64,000 bases of DNA from Martinezella rhizogenes (GTDB taxonomy: Bacteria; Pseudomonadota; Alphaproteobacteria; Rhizobiales; Rhizobiaceae), in assembly GCA_013322215.1 (NCBI GenBank), contig JAAMEZ010000026.1, forward strand, positions 80,027-144,026, given 5' to 3'. Under the pieces are notes generated by a model. That model made no database searches, was not told the origin of the DNA, and saw only the letters and a program-made list of their open reading frames with translations. This document shows, piece after piece, positions 8,719 through 20,324 of this stretch. Numbering within the stretch: position 1 is the first letter of the stretch; the number at the start of each line of letters is the position of its first letter. A program made the translations under genes and the position numbers.

Positions 8719-8751
8719 TGCAAATTTGCAATAGAAAGATTTTTTATTGCA
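8719..8751. promoter_or_regulatory. Candidate LacI-type operators in the divergent promoter region
   Basis: TGCAAATTTGCA (8719-8730) is a perfect 12-bp palindrome. A second inverted pair, TGCAATA (8727-8733) and TATTGCA (8745-8751), overlaps it. LacI-family regulators bind such symmetric sites with a central step, and the LacI gene starts 24 bases away. The region is A+T-rich compared with its surroundings, as expected of a promoter. Confidence 0.5.
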
Positions 8752-8846
8752 CAATGCTGTGAAGTTGCATATCGTCGCGCCGACTTGTCCGCTGAAGGCG
8801 TCGGGGAGATCGCCGCGGATGACAACGCAAGAGAAGGAGGAATCTC

Positions 8847-10142
8847 ATGCGCATGAATCGTCGTTCGTTCATGATCGGAACCGCCGGAGCCGCTGCGGGT
8901 CTTGTGTTCGGAGGAGGGGCAATGCCCGCCTTTGCCGATGCGACCCAGCTCCGGGCAATGTGGTGGGGCTCGCCCGATCGCGGCAAGCGCACGGTTGCGG
9001 TGGCCGAGCTGTTCCACAGCAAGAATCCCGATCTGTCTGTCATCGGTGAGAGCATCAGCGGGGACGGCTACTGGGCCAAGCTTGCGACCGGCATGGCCAG
9101 CCAGAATATCGCCGATGTCTTCCAGCTCGAGCCGAGCACGATCTCCGATTATTCCAAGCGCGGCGCCTGCATGCCGCTCGACCAGTTCGTGCCCTCGACG
9201 CTGAATGTCGACAGCTTCGGCAAGGATGTGCTGAAGCTGACCACGGTCGACAACAAGCTTTATGGCGTCGGCCTCGGGCTGAATTCCTTCGCGATGTTCT
9301 ATGACGAGGACATGTTCAAGAAGACCGGCCTGACACCGCCCGGTCCAACGACGACATGGGCCGAATATGCCGATCTCGCCGTGGAGATGACCAAGGCTGC
9401 CGGCAAGCGCGGCTATTGGGGCGGTCCGTACGGCGCCCGCTACAATTATGTCCTCGATGTCTGGCTGCGCCAGCGCGGCAAGAGCCTCTTCACCGAGGAG
9501 GGCGGGCTCGGCTTTGGTGTCGACGATGCCAAGGAATGGTACAGCTATTGGGAAGAGCTGCGCAAACGCGGCGGCACGGTTTCCGCCGATGTCCAGACGC
9601 TCGACCAGAACGTCATCGAGAGCAACTGCCTGGCACTTGGAAAATCTGCCATCGGCATGGCCTATTCCAACCAGCTCGTCGGCTATCAGCTCGTGGTCAA
9701 GAGCAAGCTCGCGGTCACGATGCTGCCGCGCGAGAAGAAGGACGGCCCCTCCGGTCACTACTATCGCCCAGCGCTGATCTGGAGCGTCGGCGCCACCAGC
9801 AAGAACGGCGAAGCGGCGGCGAAGTTCATCAATTTCTTCGTCAACGATGTCGATGCGGGCAAGATCCTCGGCGTCGAGCGCGGCGTGCCGATGTCACCAG
9901 CCGTGCGTGCCGCCATCCTGCCGACGCTCAATCCGGTGGAGCAGCAGACCGTGCACTATATCGAGCTCTTGAAGGATCAGGTCGGCACCTATCCCGTGCC
10001 GGCGCCGCTCGGCTCTCAGGAATTTGACGTGAACGTCGCCCGCCCAGTCGCCGACCAGCTTGCCTTCGGCAAGATTACGGTCGCTGAGGCGGCGAAGCGG
10101 CTGGTGGAGGAAGGTGCGACGAAGTTGAAGCGGAAAAGCTGA
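8847..10142 (+). CDS. ABC transporter solute-binding protein (family 1), Tat-exported
   Basis: Periplasmic sugar-binding receptor of 431 residues. The N-terminus MRMNRRSFMIGTAGAAAG carries a twin-arginine motif (NRRSFM), so it probably leaves the cell folded through Tat, cut near PAFADA. The mature part follows the type 1 extracellular-binding pattern, for example DVFQLEPSTISDYSKRG and WSVGATSKNGEAAAKFINFF. GGAGG stands 9-13 bases before the ATG. It is divergent from a LacI regulator. Unusually, no permease or ATPase gene follows: the next 260 bases are repeats and then a phosphatase on the other strand. It must either use a transporter encoded elsewhere or be the remains of a larger operon (inference). 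Confidence 0.9.
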   Translation: MRMNRRSFMIGTAGAAAGLVFGGGAMPAFADATQLRAMWWGSPDRGKRTVAVAELFHSKNPDLSVIGESISGDGYWAKLATGMASQNIADVFQLEPSTISDYSKRGACMPLDQFVPSTLNVDSFGKDVLKLTTVDNKLYGVGLGLNSFAMFYDEDMFKKTGLTPPGPTTTWAEYADLAVEMTKAAGKRGYWGGPYGARYNYVLDVWLRQRGKSLFTEEGGLGFGVDDAKEWYSYWEELRKRGGTVSADVQTLDQNVIESNCLALGKSAIGMAYSNQLVGYQLVVKSKLAVTMLPREKKDGPSGHYYRPALIWSVGATSKNGEAAAKFINFFVNDVDAGKILGVERGVPMSPAVRAAILPTLNPVEQQTVHYIELLKDQVGTYPVPAPLGSQEFDVNVARPVADQLAFGKITVAEAAKRLVEEGATKLKRKS

Positions 10143-10205
10143 TTGATAGTTGGCTATGCGGGTGGATGACGGTCAGGCTGGTTTGGCTTTGCCTTGATTC
10201 TGTGC

Positions 10206-10390
10206 CTGACCCCTCACCCCAACCCTCTCCCCGCAAGCGGGGAGAGGGGGTTATCGTGCCTGATTTAGCTTCAGTTTTCTTGAAGATCGGCGACTTCTCG
10301 ATCGTCCCTTCTCCCCGCTTGCGGGGAGAAGGCTAGGATGAGGGGCCAGGCGCAAAGATCCCGCAGACTTGAACTCGCCTGACAATCACC
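10206..10390. repeat. RIME-like mosaic repeat pair (family B, copy 2)
   Basis: Two palindromes, ctctccccgcaagcggggagag at about 10223-10246 and ttctccccgcttgcggggagaa at about 10309-10331, sit in opposite orientation about 65 bases apart. They are bounded by cccctcacccc and gatgaggggcc. The trailing phrase cgcctgacaatcacc also occurs after copy 1. The repeat lies between convergent genes. Confidence 0.75.
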
Positions 10391-10401
10391 TTCGAAAGAG
10401 C

Positions 10402-11259
10402 CTACTTCCCATCCCAGGGCGTCAGCGCATTCTGCTTCATCCGGCGCTGTTCTTCCGGCGGCAGCTTGTAATCGCCCTTGTAGGGTGCGCTTTCGAATGA
10501 GCCATAGGTCGGGTTGGCGATGGCGATCCAGTCGTGGCCGAAATGCGCTTTGTTGGCTTCGAACACCTTCTGCCGCTCTTCGACCGTACCCTTGTAGTCG
10601 TCGGTGAAGTCGCCGAAATTATCGCCAAACATCAGGAGAATGCGATAGTTCTTGGCGATGAAGGCGCGGCGCGTGCCCTTGGCGGAACCCCAGTCGGGCT
10701 GCTCCTTCGCGCTGAGGAAGGTGTCGACATTGTCGCCCATCGGAAAGCCGAACCGCTTCAATTCCTCGACGGTCGGCTTCTCCTCGTCGACCGTGCGGTT
10801 GGTGACATAGAAGACCTTCACGCCTTTTGACGCTGCATATTGGGTAAATTCTACCGCACCGGGAATCGGCTTGTCCTGCTGCGCATTCACATATTGCGTC
10901 CAGGTTTCCGGCTTGAAGCTCGTACCCGTCGTGATGTTACGCGCCTGATAGGGCGAGGTGTTGAGGATGGTATCGTCGACATCGAGGATGATGGCGGGCG
11001 GAAAATCCTGGAAATTGCCGATCTGCTCGACAGGGGCGGCAGTCCAGGTCTTGTCAGCCAATGCTTCGTCAAGCCTGATGTGGCCGAGTGCGTAGGCACC
11101 GAGCGCGTTGGCCTGCGCCTCGACCGAAGTCTGGTCCCAGAGAACAGCGTTGAGATTGTCGTCGGGCATGGCCTCCGGCAGATCGGCGGCAAAAGCCGGC
11201 AAGGCGGCAAGACCAATGGCTGTAAAGAGCGCCCACCGCCCACAATATCCGCTTCTCAT
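10402..11259 (-). CDS. HAD-superfamily class B/C-type acid phosphatase (periplasmic)
   Basis: Periplasmic phosphomonoesterase resembling the acid phosphatase and e(P4)-type 5'-nucleotidase family. The ATG at 11259 has AAAGGAGA upstream and gives 285 residues with a signal peptide (cut probably at AFA-AD); the longer frame to 11304 is not needed. The HAD motifs are present: I is ILDVDDTILN with the nucleophile Asp, II is FYVTNRT, and the C-terminal acidic motif is MFGDNFGDF. The signal does not end in a lipobox Cys, so it is probably soluble. It stands alone between repeats and may scavenge phosphate from nucleotides or other phosphomonoesters. Confidence 0.88.
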   Translation of the reverse strand: MRSGYCGRWALFTAIGLAALPAFAADLPEAMPDDNLNAVLWDQTSVEAQANALGAYALGHIRLDEALADKTWTAAPVEQIGNFQDFPPAIILDVDDTILNTSPYQARNITTGTSFKPETWTQYVNAQQDKPIPGAVEFTQYAASKGVKVFYVTNRTVDEEKPTVEELKRFGFPMGDNVDTFLSAKEQPDWGSAKGTRRAFIAKNYRILLMFGDNFGDFTDDYKGTVEERQKVFEANKAHFGHDWIAIANPTYGSFESAPYKGDYKLPPEEQRRMKQNALTPWDGK

Positions 11260-11400
11260 GCTGTTCTCCTTTTGTTGAAATCTGCCATGGACATCCGAAA
11301 TCACCAGCGTCGGAATTTCATGATCCGGGTAAGGATAGTTCGTGCGTCGATGAAGTGTGTCAAGTCTGTGACAGGGGGCGGCGGCGCTTCTTCCGGCTTT

Positions 11401-11504
11401 TAGGGCGGTTCAGTTTTTCGAGGAATCTCTAAACCGCTCTATGCTCCTTGCTTTTACGCAATTCCCGACGGAAAACCGCTGTGGACTTTTCCTGGAATTG
11501 CTCT
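11401..11504. repeat. Two-hairpin intergenic repeat (family A, copy 2)
   Basis: Starts tagggcggttcag and ends ggaattgctct, in the same order and orientation as copy 1 with a few substitutions. It lies in the region between the phosphatase promoter and the end of glpV. Confidence 0.8.
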
Positions 11505-11530
11505 GGGTTCGGGCATGCGTGCCTTGGCGT

Positions 11531-11561
11531 AAAAAAAGCCGGGGCCTTTTCAGGCCCCGGC
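11531..11561 (-). terminator. Rho-independent terminator of the glp transporter operon
   Basis: On the minus strand the stem GCCGGGGCC, a six-base loop and GGCCCCGGC (11561-11538) are followed by seven T residues (11537-11531). It lies 28 bases after the glpV stop codon. Confidence 0.92.
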
Positions 11562-11588
11562 GCTGCCGCATCTCCGTATACGGGGTGC

Positions 11589-13319
<1,731 letters not shown>

Positions 13320-13389
13320 ATATTCCTCCCTACAGGTTGCGAATGCATGTCAGGACGGCCAGACCTCCCGGCCGCCATATTGGTTTGCT

Positions 13390-13677
13390 TCAGACCAGAC
13401 GGAAGACGCCGATGGCGTAGACCACGGAAAGAGCAAGAGCCCACCACAGGCTGGGGCCTCCCAGGCCCAGCCAAGCGAGATGAATGAAGGCGGCGCCGAG
13501 CAGCGAGATGAACAGCCGGTCGCCGCGCGTCGTTTCGAAGCGCAGGATGCCGAGGCGCGGATTGCCGCCCGGCGAAACATATTCCCAGACCGCCATGCCG
13601 ATCAAAAGCATGAAGATCGTCGCGAAAAACAGCGCCGTCGGCAGTGTCCAGGCCATCCAGGAAAAGTCAGTATTCAT
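13390..13677 (-). CDS. glpU: Small membrane protein GlpU (DUF2160)
   Basis: A 95-residue protein with two or three hydrophobic segments (WTLPTALFFATIFMLLIGMAVW, then LFISLLGAAFIHLAWLGLG and WWALALSVVYAIGVFRLV) and a conserved-looking loop SPGGNPRLGILRFETTRGDR. It sits between the permease and receptor genes, the place of glpU in rhizobial glycerol transporter operons. Its job in transport is not known; it may be an accessory subunit of the membrane complex. Confidence 0.85.
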   Translation of the reverse strand: MNTDFSWMAWTLPTALFFATIFMLLIGMAVWEYVSPGGNPRLGILRFETTRGDRLFISLLGAAFIHLAWLGLGGPSLWWALALSVVYAIGVFRLV

Positions 13678-13689
13678 GGCGGTTTTCCT

Positions 13690-15482
<1,793 letters not shown>

Positions 15483-15484
15483 CG

Positions 15485-16555
15485 TCAGGCTCCCATCTCG
15501 ATGCGCCAGGAGTCGGCGTAGATATTGATGCCGGCGGTATCGAAGGCGATGTGCGGCTCGGCCGGCACCGTCTGGTCCTCGCCGATGACGGCGACGATGT
15601 CCTGGCCGTCGAGCTTCGCGCGCACCACCTTGCGGCGGCCGAGGTCCTCGACCTTGGTGACGGTGGCGGGCATGCCCTCACGGCCGATGCGGACGAATTC
15701 CGGGCGGATGCCGAGTTCGGAACGGCCACTGCGTTTTTCAAGCGGCGTGCCGGGCAGCGTAATCATGCGGTTGCCGAGGCGCGCATTGTTGCCTTCGATT
15801 TCGACGGGCATGACATTCATGCCAGGCGAGCCGATGAAATAGCCGACGAAGGTGTGGCGCGGGCGCTCGAACAGATCGTTCGGCGTGCCGATCTGCACCA
15901 CTTCGCCATTGTACATGACCACCACCTTGTCGGCGAAGGTCAGCGCCTCCGTCTGGTCGTGGGTGACATAGACCATGGTGAAGCCGAAGCGGCGATGCAG
16001 CTGCTTCAGCTGCGAGCGCAGCACCCACTTCATATGCGGGTCGATGACGGTCAGCGGTTCGTCGAAGAGGATGGCATTGACATCCGAGCGCACGAGGCCG
16101 CGGCCGAGCGAGATCTTCTGCTTGGCATCGGCGGTCAGCCCGCGGGCCTTGCGGTGCGCGCTGTCGGAAAGGCCGATCATCTCGATAATCTCATCGACCT
16201 TGCGTTTGACCTCAGCCTCCGGAACATGCCGGTTGCGCAGCGGGAAGGCGAGATTGTCGTAGACGGTCATCGTGTCGTAGACGACCGGGAACTGAAAAAC
16301 CTGGGCGATGTTGCGCTCCTGGGTCGAAAGACGGGTCACGTCCTTGCCGTCGAACAGGATGCGCCCCTCGGAAGTCTGCACCAGGCCGGAGACGATATTG
16401 AGAAGCGTGGTCTTGCCGCAGCCCGAGGGGCCGAGCAGCGCATAGGCGCTGCCATCTTCCCAGCTGTGATTGACTTCTTTCAGCGCGTAATCGGCATCGG
16501 ATTTCGGGTGGTCGTTATAGGCGTGCCGGATGTGGTCAAGATCGATGCGGGCCAT
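15485..16555 (-). CDS. glpT: Glycerol ABC transporter ATPase GlpT (degenerate signature motif)
   Basis: Nucleotide-binding subunit of 356 residues. Walker A is GPSGCGKTT at about 42-50, the Q-loop is QVFQFP at about 85-90, Walker B is AILFDEP at about 161-167 and the switch His is in VTHDQTEA at about 199. The LSGGQ signature is not conserved: the position reads LTADAKQKISLGRGL (about 140-154). The D-loop is also odd (TVIDPHMK instead of SNLDAK). The C-terminal 120 residues form an MOI-type beta domain (LGIRPEFVRIG). The partner ATPase GlpS has a good signature but lacks the switch His. The gene lies 9 bases after glpS. Confidence 0.92.
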   Translation of the reverse strand: MARIDLDHIRHAYNDHPKSDADYALKEVNHSWEDGSAYALLGPSGCGKTTLLNIVSGLVQTSEGRILFDGKDVTRLSTQERNIAQVFQFPVVYDTMTVYDNLAFPLRNRHVPEAEVKRKVDEIIEMIGLSDSAHRKARGLTADAKQKISLGRGLVRSDVNAILFDEPLTVIDPHMKWVLRSQLKQLHRRFGFTMVYVTHDQTEALTFADKVVVMYNGEVVQIGTPNDLFERPRHTFVGYFIGSPGMNVMPVEIEGNNARLGNRMITLPGTPLEKRSGRSELGIRPEFVRIGREGMPATVTKVEDLGRRKVVRAKLDGQDIVAVIGEDQTVPAEPHIAFDTAGINIYADSWRIEMGA

Positions 16556-16564
16556 GGTCTCTCC

Positions 16565-17647
16565 TCAGGCGGCTTGTTGCAGGGCGGGAGTGACGGCAGC
16601 GCCATCGGTGTCGAAGACCATGATGTGGCGCGGGTCGATATAGACATCGATCGCGTCGTCGACATCGATGTCCTGCACCCCTTGAGTCAGCATGACCCAG
16701 CGCCGGCCGGCAAAATCGATATGGATGAAGCTCTCCGAGCCGGTGATCTCGGTCACCATGACCCTTGCCGGGGCGGCGACGGCTTCCGGCGTCTGCGGCG
16801 CAAGGGCCAGATGATGCGGCTGGAAGGCGATCGTGTAACGGCCATCCGGCCGCTCTTCCAAACCTCTCGGTACGGGCAGGCGGATGTTGCTGTCGAGCAC
16901 GAATTCCCGGCCGCGCTTGTCAAGCGTGATCGTGTTCAGCGGCGGATCGGCAAAGGTCGTGGCGGTAATCAGATCGCGGGGATTGCGGAAGACATCGATC
17001 GTCGGTCCGAATTGCGTGATGCGGCCTTCCGACAATGTCGCGGTATTGCCGCCAAGGAGCAGCGCTTCGGACGGTTCGGTGGTGGCATAGACGAAGATCG
17101 CGCCAGATTCGGCGAAGATCTTCGGCAATTCGGCGCGCAGTTCCTCGCGCAGCTTGTAATCGAGATTGGCGAGAGGCTCGTCGAGCAGCACCAGCCCGGC
17201 ATTTTTCACGATGGCGCGGGCGAGCGCCGTGCGCTGCTGCTGGCCACCGGAAAGGCTCAAGGGCAGGCGATCGAGGAAGGGGCCAAGCCGCAGAAGATCG
17301 GCTGCCTTCTTCACTTCCTGGTCGATGATAGCGGCACTTTTGCCGCTCAATCGCATCGGCGAGGCGATGTTGTCGTAGACGGTCATGGCGGGGTAGTTGA
17401 TGAATTGCTGGTAGACCATGGCGACGTTGCGGCGCTGCACCGGCTGTCCCGTGACATCGGCGCCGTCGACATGGATCGTGCCCGTGGTCGGCTTGTCGAG
17501 GCCAGCCATCAGCCGCATCAGCGACGTCTTGCCCGAAAGCGTCGGTCCCAGCAGTACGTTCAGCGTGCCGCGCTGCAGCGTCAGATTTGTTTCCGCGATA
17601 TGCGTTTCGCCGCCGACAGACTTCGATACGCCCCTGAGTTCAAGCAC
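16565..17647 (-). CDS. glpS: Glycerol ABC transporter ATPase GlpS (switch histidine missing)
   Basis: Nucleotide-binding subunit of 360 residues and the first gene of the glp operon. The start is the GTG at 17647, with GGAAGGA seven bases before it; the frame stays open to 17920, but that extension has no family similarity. Walker A is GPTLSGKTS at about 34-42, the Q-loop is VYQQF, the signature LSGGQQQR at about 132-139 and Walker B LVLLDEPLANLD. The H-loop, normally TH-D/E-Q-x-EA, reads ATTEPSEA, so Thr replaces the switch His at about residue 190. A C-terminal regulatory beta domain follows. In R. leguminosarum this transporter set is needed for glycerol use. Confidence 0.9.
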   Translation of the reverse strand: MLELRGVSKSVGGETHIAETNLTLQRGTLNVLLGPTLSGKTSLMRLMAGLDKPTTGTIHVDGADVTGQPVQRRNVAMVYQQFINYPAMTVYDNIASPMRLSGKSAAIIDQEVKKAADLLRLGPFLDRLPLSLSGGQQQRTALARAIVKNAGLVLLDEPLANLDYKLREELRAELPKIFAESGAIFVYATTEPSEALLLGGNTATLSEGRITQFGPTIDVFRNPRDLITATTFADPPLNTITLDKRGREFVLDSNIRLPVPRGLEERPDGRYTIAFQPHHLALAPQTPEAVAAPARVMVTEITGSESFIHIDFAGRRWVMLTQGVQDIDVDDAIDVYIDPRHIMVFDTDGAAVTPALQQAA

Positions 17648-18366
17648 GATAGATTCCTTCCATGCGCCGCATATCAATGCTGCCGCGAGGATTGCGAAGA
17701 GACCGATCCGTCCTGTCGTTGCCGGACGGTGCCTGCTGCTGAGATTATGATTGTTCGGAAGTGGATTGTGCCGATCTGCCCGCGGAAACATCGCGCCGGC
17801 AAGGATTGCGCCAGGCGACGTCAGTGGCCATGCGGCCGATACCGCCAACCACGCCGTTTTCCGTATCGATCTGATTTTTGGACAATAATCCCTCCCCTTG
17901 TTTCGATTTGCATCCCTCACGCGAAAACCGAAACAAGAATGACGATAAATGAAGATAAAGGAATGTCAAACGAAAACTGATCGCGTTTCAGTTTCGCTTC
18001 ATAAATCTCGTCTCAGGCGTGTTTTAGCGATTTATTATCAATCTGGTAAGCAATTGATCGGAATTGCAAATGGAGGCTGATGCACCTTTCGATGCGTCCA
18101 GGCGCATTGTGGCCGAACGGAGCCTGATCGCTCGTGCTGACAGTCGTGCGATCAAAATGGGGAGTGAAGCCTGGCACGGAATGCGAGGCAGGATCTGCAA
18201 CGTCAAGGTGAAATGAGGGCGATCGATGGTTGGCTGCGGGATGCGGGATGGAGTGCTTGCCCAAGCTCCGTTCACGGCCGCCTGTCCCGTCTGCTCATCA
18301 TTTGCTCGAAACGATGAAATCCGCCGTGCGTGCGATTGCGCCATCATCGGGATGGCCGACGCAAAA
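17648..18366. promoter_or_regulatory. Long non-coding region upstream of glpS, with repeated CGAAA motifs
   Basis: No convincing gene lies in this stretch of about 720 bases. Between 17896 and 18000 it holds several copies of cgaaaac, cgaaac or their complements: tgtttcgat near 17900, cgaaaaccgaaac near 17924-17936, and an imperfect inverted pair CGAAAACTGA/TTCAGTTTCG at 17971-17996. DeoR-family repressors such as GlpR bind clustered sites of this look, so these may be operators for a regulator encoded elsewhere (inference). No strong promoter was picked out. Confidence 0.4.
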
Positions 18367-18393
18367 CCGCCCCTCAAGCATCATGAGGGGCGG
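18367..18393 (-). terminator. Rho-independent terminator after the ThuA-like gene
   Basis: On the minus strand CCGCCCCTCA (18393-18384), a seven-base loop and TGAGGGGCGG (18376-18367) are followed by TTTT. It lies 23 bases beyond the stop codon of the ThuA-like gene. Confidence 0.82.
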
Positions 18394-18416
18394 CAATTTT
18401 CGAAATGCGCGGGGGC

Positions 18417-19058
18417 TTAGCGCGCCGCCCAGTTGGCGCCGCGGCGGAAGATGGTCTTCATCTGCGGCACGTCGAATTCCTTGGCCTGGTGACCGAGCGA
18501 GGAATAGAAGACGCGGCCCTTGCCGTATTTGCGCTTCCAGGCAACCGGCATGACGACGCCGTCGATCCAGTAGGCGTGATCGCCGGTAAAGGTTGTCGTC
18601 GCCAGCACCTCGTTCGACGGGTCGACATGCATGTAATATTGCTCCGACGTATAGGGGAAATCGGTGATCCCCTCCATGATCGGGTCGTCCGGGCGCGTGA
18701 TATTGACGGTGTAGTCGATGATGTTGCCGGGATGGGCGACCCATTGGCCGCCGATGATGAACTGATACTCGACGCTTTCGCGGAACGAGTCGCCGGCCCC
18801 GCCATGATAGCCGGCTATACCAACGCCGCTTTCGATCGCGGCGGCAAGGTTCTTCACCTCTTCCTTCTCGATCTTCGACATGGTGACGATCGGCACGATC
18901 AGGCTGAGATCGTGGATCGAAGGGTCGGCGAAGGCCTCGGTGCTGTTTTCGAGGTAGACCTTGAAGCCGTCCTCTTCCAGCATGTCGCGGATGATATGGG
19001 CGCATTCCTGCGGTTCGTGGCCGCTCCAGCCGCCCCAGACGATAAGTGCTTCACGCAT
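18417..19058 (-). CDS. ThuA-domain protein (trehalose-utilisation-like)
   Basis: A 213-residue protein with a class I glutamine-amidotransferase-like fold. The family signs are ALIVWGGWSGHEPQ at the N-terminus, IAGYHGGAGDSF in the middle and HAYWIDGVVMPVAWKRKYGKGRVFYSSLGH near the end. ThuA of Sinorhizobium meliloti acts with ThuB in the breakdown of trehalose and related disaccharides after uptake. Here the next gene upstream is a ThuB-like oxidoreductase 24 bases away, so the same pairing is present. The substrate may not be trehalose, because the regulator nearby is of the ROK type rather than LacI. Confidence 0.9.
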   Translation of the reverse strand: MREALIVWGGWSGHEPQECAHIIRDMLEEDGFKVYLENSTEAFADPSIHDLSLIVPIVTMSKIEKEEVKNLAAAIESGVGIAGYHGGAGDSFRESVEYQFIIGGQWVAHPGNIIDYTVNITRPDDPIMEGITDFPYTSEQYYMHVDPSNEVLATTTFTGDHAYWIDGVVMPVAWKRKYGKGRVFYSSLGHQAKEFDVPQMKTIFRRGANWAAR

Positions 19059-19082
19059 GATAATCCTCCTGAATTTTTTCGA

Positions 19083-20183
19083 TTAACGGCCGATCTGTCC
19101 ATCCACCAGGGATTCGGACAGAGGGGCCGGACGCTCCGTTTGCGTCGTGATGGTGACCGTGCGCCCGCCGTCGGAAGCCGTCTGGAAGGCTTCCATGACT
19201 TCGAGCACATGCAGTGCGAGGCTGCCATTGGCGCGGTGCGGGCGGTTCGAGCGGATGGCGTGCGCCATGTCGGCGACGCCGAGCGAGCGGTAATTGCCAT
19301 CGGCATAGGGGGCGGTGATCTCGCGTTCGGCAAATTCGCCGCCCTTCTTGAGGAACTCCACCGGGCCGCCGAAGCGGTTGGGGTCGGGCACGATCAGCGT
19401 GCCTTCGGTGCCGTAGACTTCGAGCGGCACATGCTTGTGGCCGGCGACATCGAAGCTCATGCCGATCTGGACGACCGCGCCATTGGCAAAGGCCATGACG
19501 CCGGCCACGTGCGTCGGCACGTGCACGGGGATGTGCTCGCCATTACGCGGCTCGCTGGTGATGATGCGCTCCTTGCGCGGGGTGACGGCAAAGCCGGCGA
19601 CCTGCGAGACGGGGCCGAGCAGGTTGACGAGGTCGGTAATGTAGTAAGGACCCATATCAAGCATCGGGCCGCCGCCGACTTCATAATAGAAAGCCGGATT
19701 CGGATGCCAGCGCTCGTGGCCGGGGCACATGAAGGTGGCGGTGCCGCCGACGGGGATGCCGATCGCGCCCTCATCGATGATGGCGCGGGCCGTCTGGTGG
19801 CCACCGCCGAGGAAGGTATCAGGCGCTGCACCGATACGCAGACCCTTGGCGGCCGCGGCATCCGCAAGCGTCTTGCCTTCGGCGAAATTGATGCCCAGCG
19901 GCTTTTCCGAATAAGTGTGCTTGCCGGCGTCAAGCGCCTGAAGGCCGACGGCGACATGCGCCTTCGGAATGGTCAGGTTGACGATGATCTCGATCGAGGG
20001 GTCCGCCAGCAGCGTGGCGATATCGACTGCCTTCAGGCCGAATTCGGCAGCCTTTGCCTCGGCGAGCTCGCGATTGAGGTCGGCGACACCTTTGATGTCG
20101 AGAATGGGAAAGGATTTCATGGCGGTGAGATAGGCGCCGGAAATGTTCCCGCAGCCGACTATGCCGATACCGACCTTATTCAT
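19083..20183 (-). CDS. Gfo/Idh/MocA family oxidoreductase (ThuB-like)
   Basis: NAD(P)-dependent sugar dehydrogenase of 366 residues. The Rossmann motif IGIVGCGNISGAY is at about 5-17, the family motif YSEKPLG at about 92-98, and a conserved-looking GGGPMLDMGPYYITDLVNLLG in the substrate domain. It is paired with the ThuA-like gene, as thuB is with thuA in Sinorhizobium, where the pair converts disaccharides to 3-keto derivatives. AGGAAGC lies just upstream of the ATG. The gene ends in the region between two catabolic genes and begins near a family A repeat. Confidence 0.9.
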   Translation of the reverse strand: MNKVGIGIVGCGNISGAYLTAMKSFPILDIKGVADLNRELAEAKAAEFGLKAVDIATLLADPSIEIIVNLTIPKAHVAVGLQALDAGKHTYSEKPLGINFAEGKTLADAAAAKGLRIGAAPDTFLGGGHQTARAIIDEGAIGIPVGGTATFMCPGHERWHPNPAFYYEVGGGPMLDMGPYYITDLVNLLGPVSQVAGFAVTPRKERIITSEPRNGEHIPVHVPTHVAGVMAFANGAVVQIGMSFDVAGHKHVPLEVYGTEGTLIVPDPNRFGGPVEFLKKGGEFAEREITAPYADGNYRSLGVADMAHAIRSNRPHRANGSLALHVLEVMEAFQTASDGGRTVTITTQTERPAPLSESLVDGQIGR

Positions 20184-20216
20184 AAGCTTCCTCCAGATGA
20201 ATTGTCTTGTCTGTCC

Positions 20217-20318
20217 TGAAGCGGTTCAGCGTTTCACATAAGCGCTGAACCGCTCTATCCTATTGTTTCGACGCAATTCCGGACGGAAAACCGCTGCGCA
20301 CTTTTCCTGGAATTGCTA
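20217..20318. repeat. Two-hairpin intergenic repeat (family A, copy 3)
   Basis: Begins tgaagcggttcagcg and ends ggaattgct. The first hairpin pairs agcggttcagcg with cgctgaaccgct; the second keeps the caattccggacggaaaaccgc core. It separates the ThuB-like gene from the ROK gene, so those two may not share a transcript. Confidence 0.82.
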
Positions 20319-20324
20319 TGGGGA

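Noticed and set aside
10206..10390. Repeated palindromes considered as a possible CRISPR array
   Set aside because: Only two units in opposite orientation, no regular spacers and no cas genes.
15551..17980. Long plus-strand open frame (809 codons) opposite glpT and glpS
   Set aside because: It lies antisense to two well-supported ATPase genes, has His/Asp/Gly/Arg-rich content typical of the reverse strand of G+C-rich genes, and no domain.
18024..18377. Minus-strand frame of 117 codons in the glp upstream region
   Set aside because: No ribosome-binding site, no domain, and it runs into the terminator of the ThuA-like gene.
18405..20219. Plus-strand frame of 604 codons opposite the ThuA/ThuB-like genes
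   Set aside because: Covers two clear minus-strand genes and shows no recognisable protein features.
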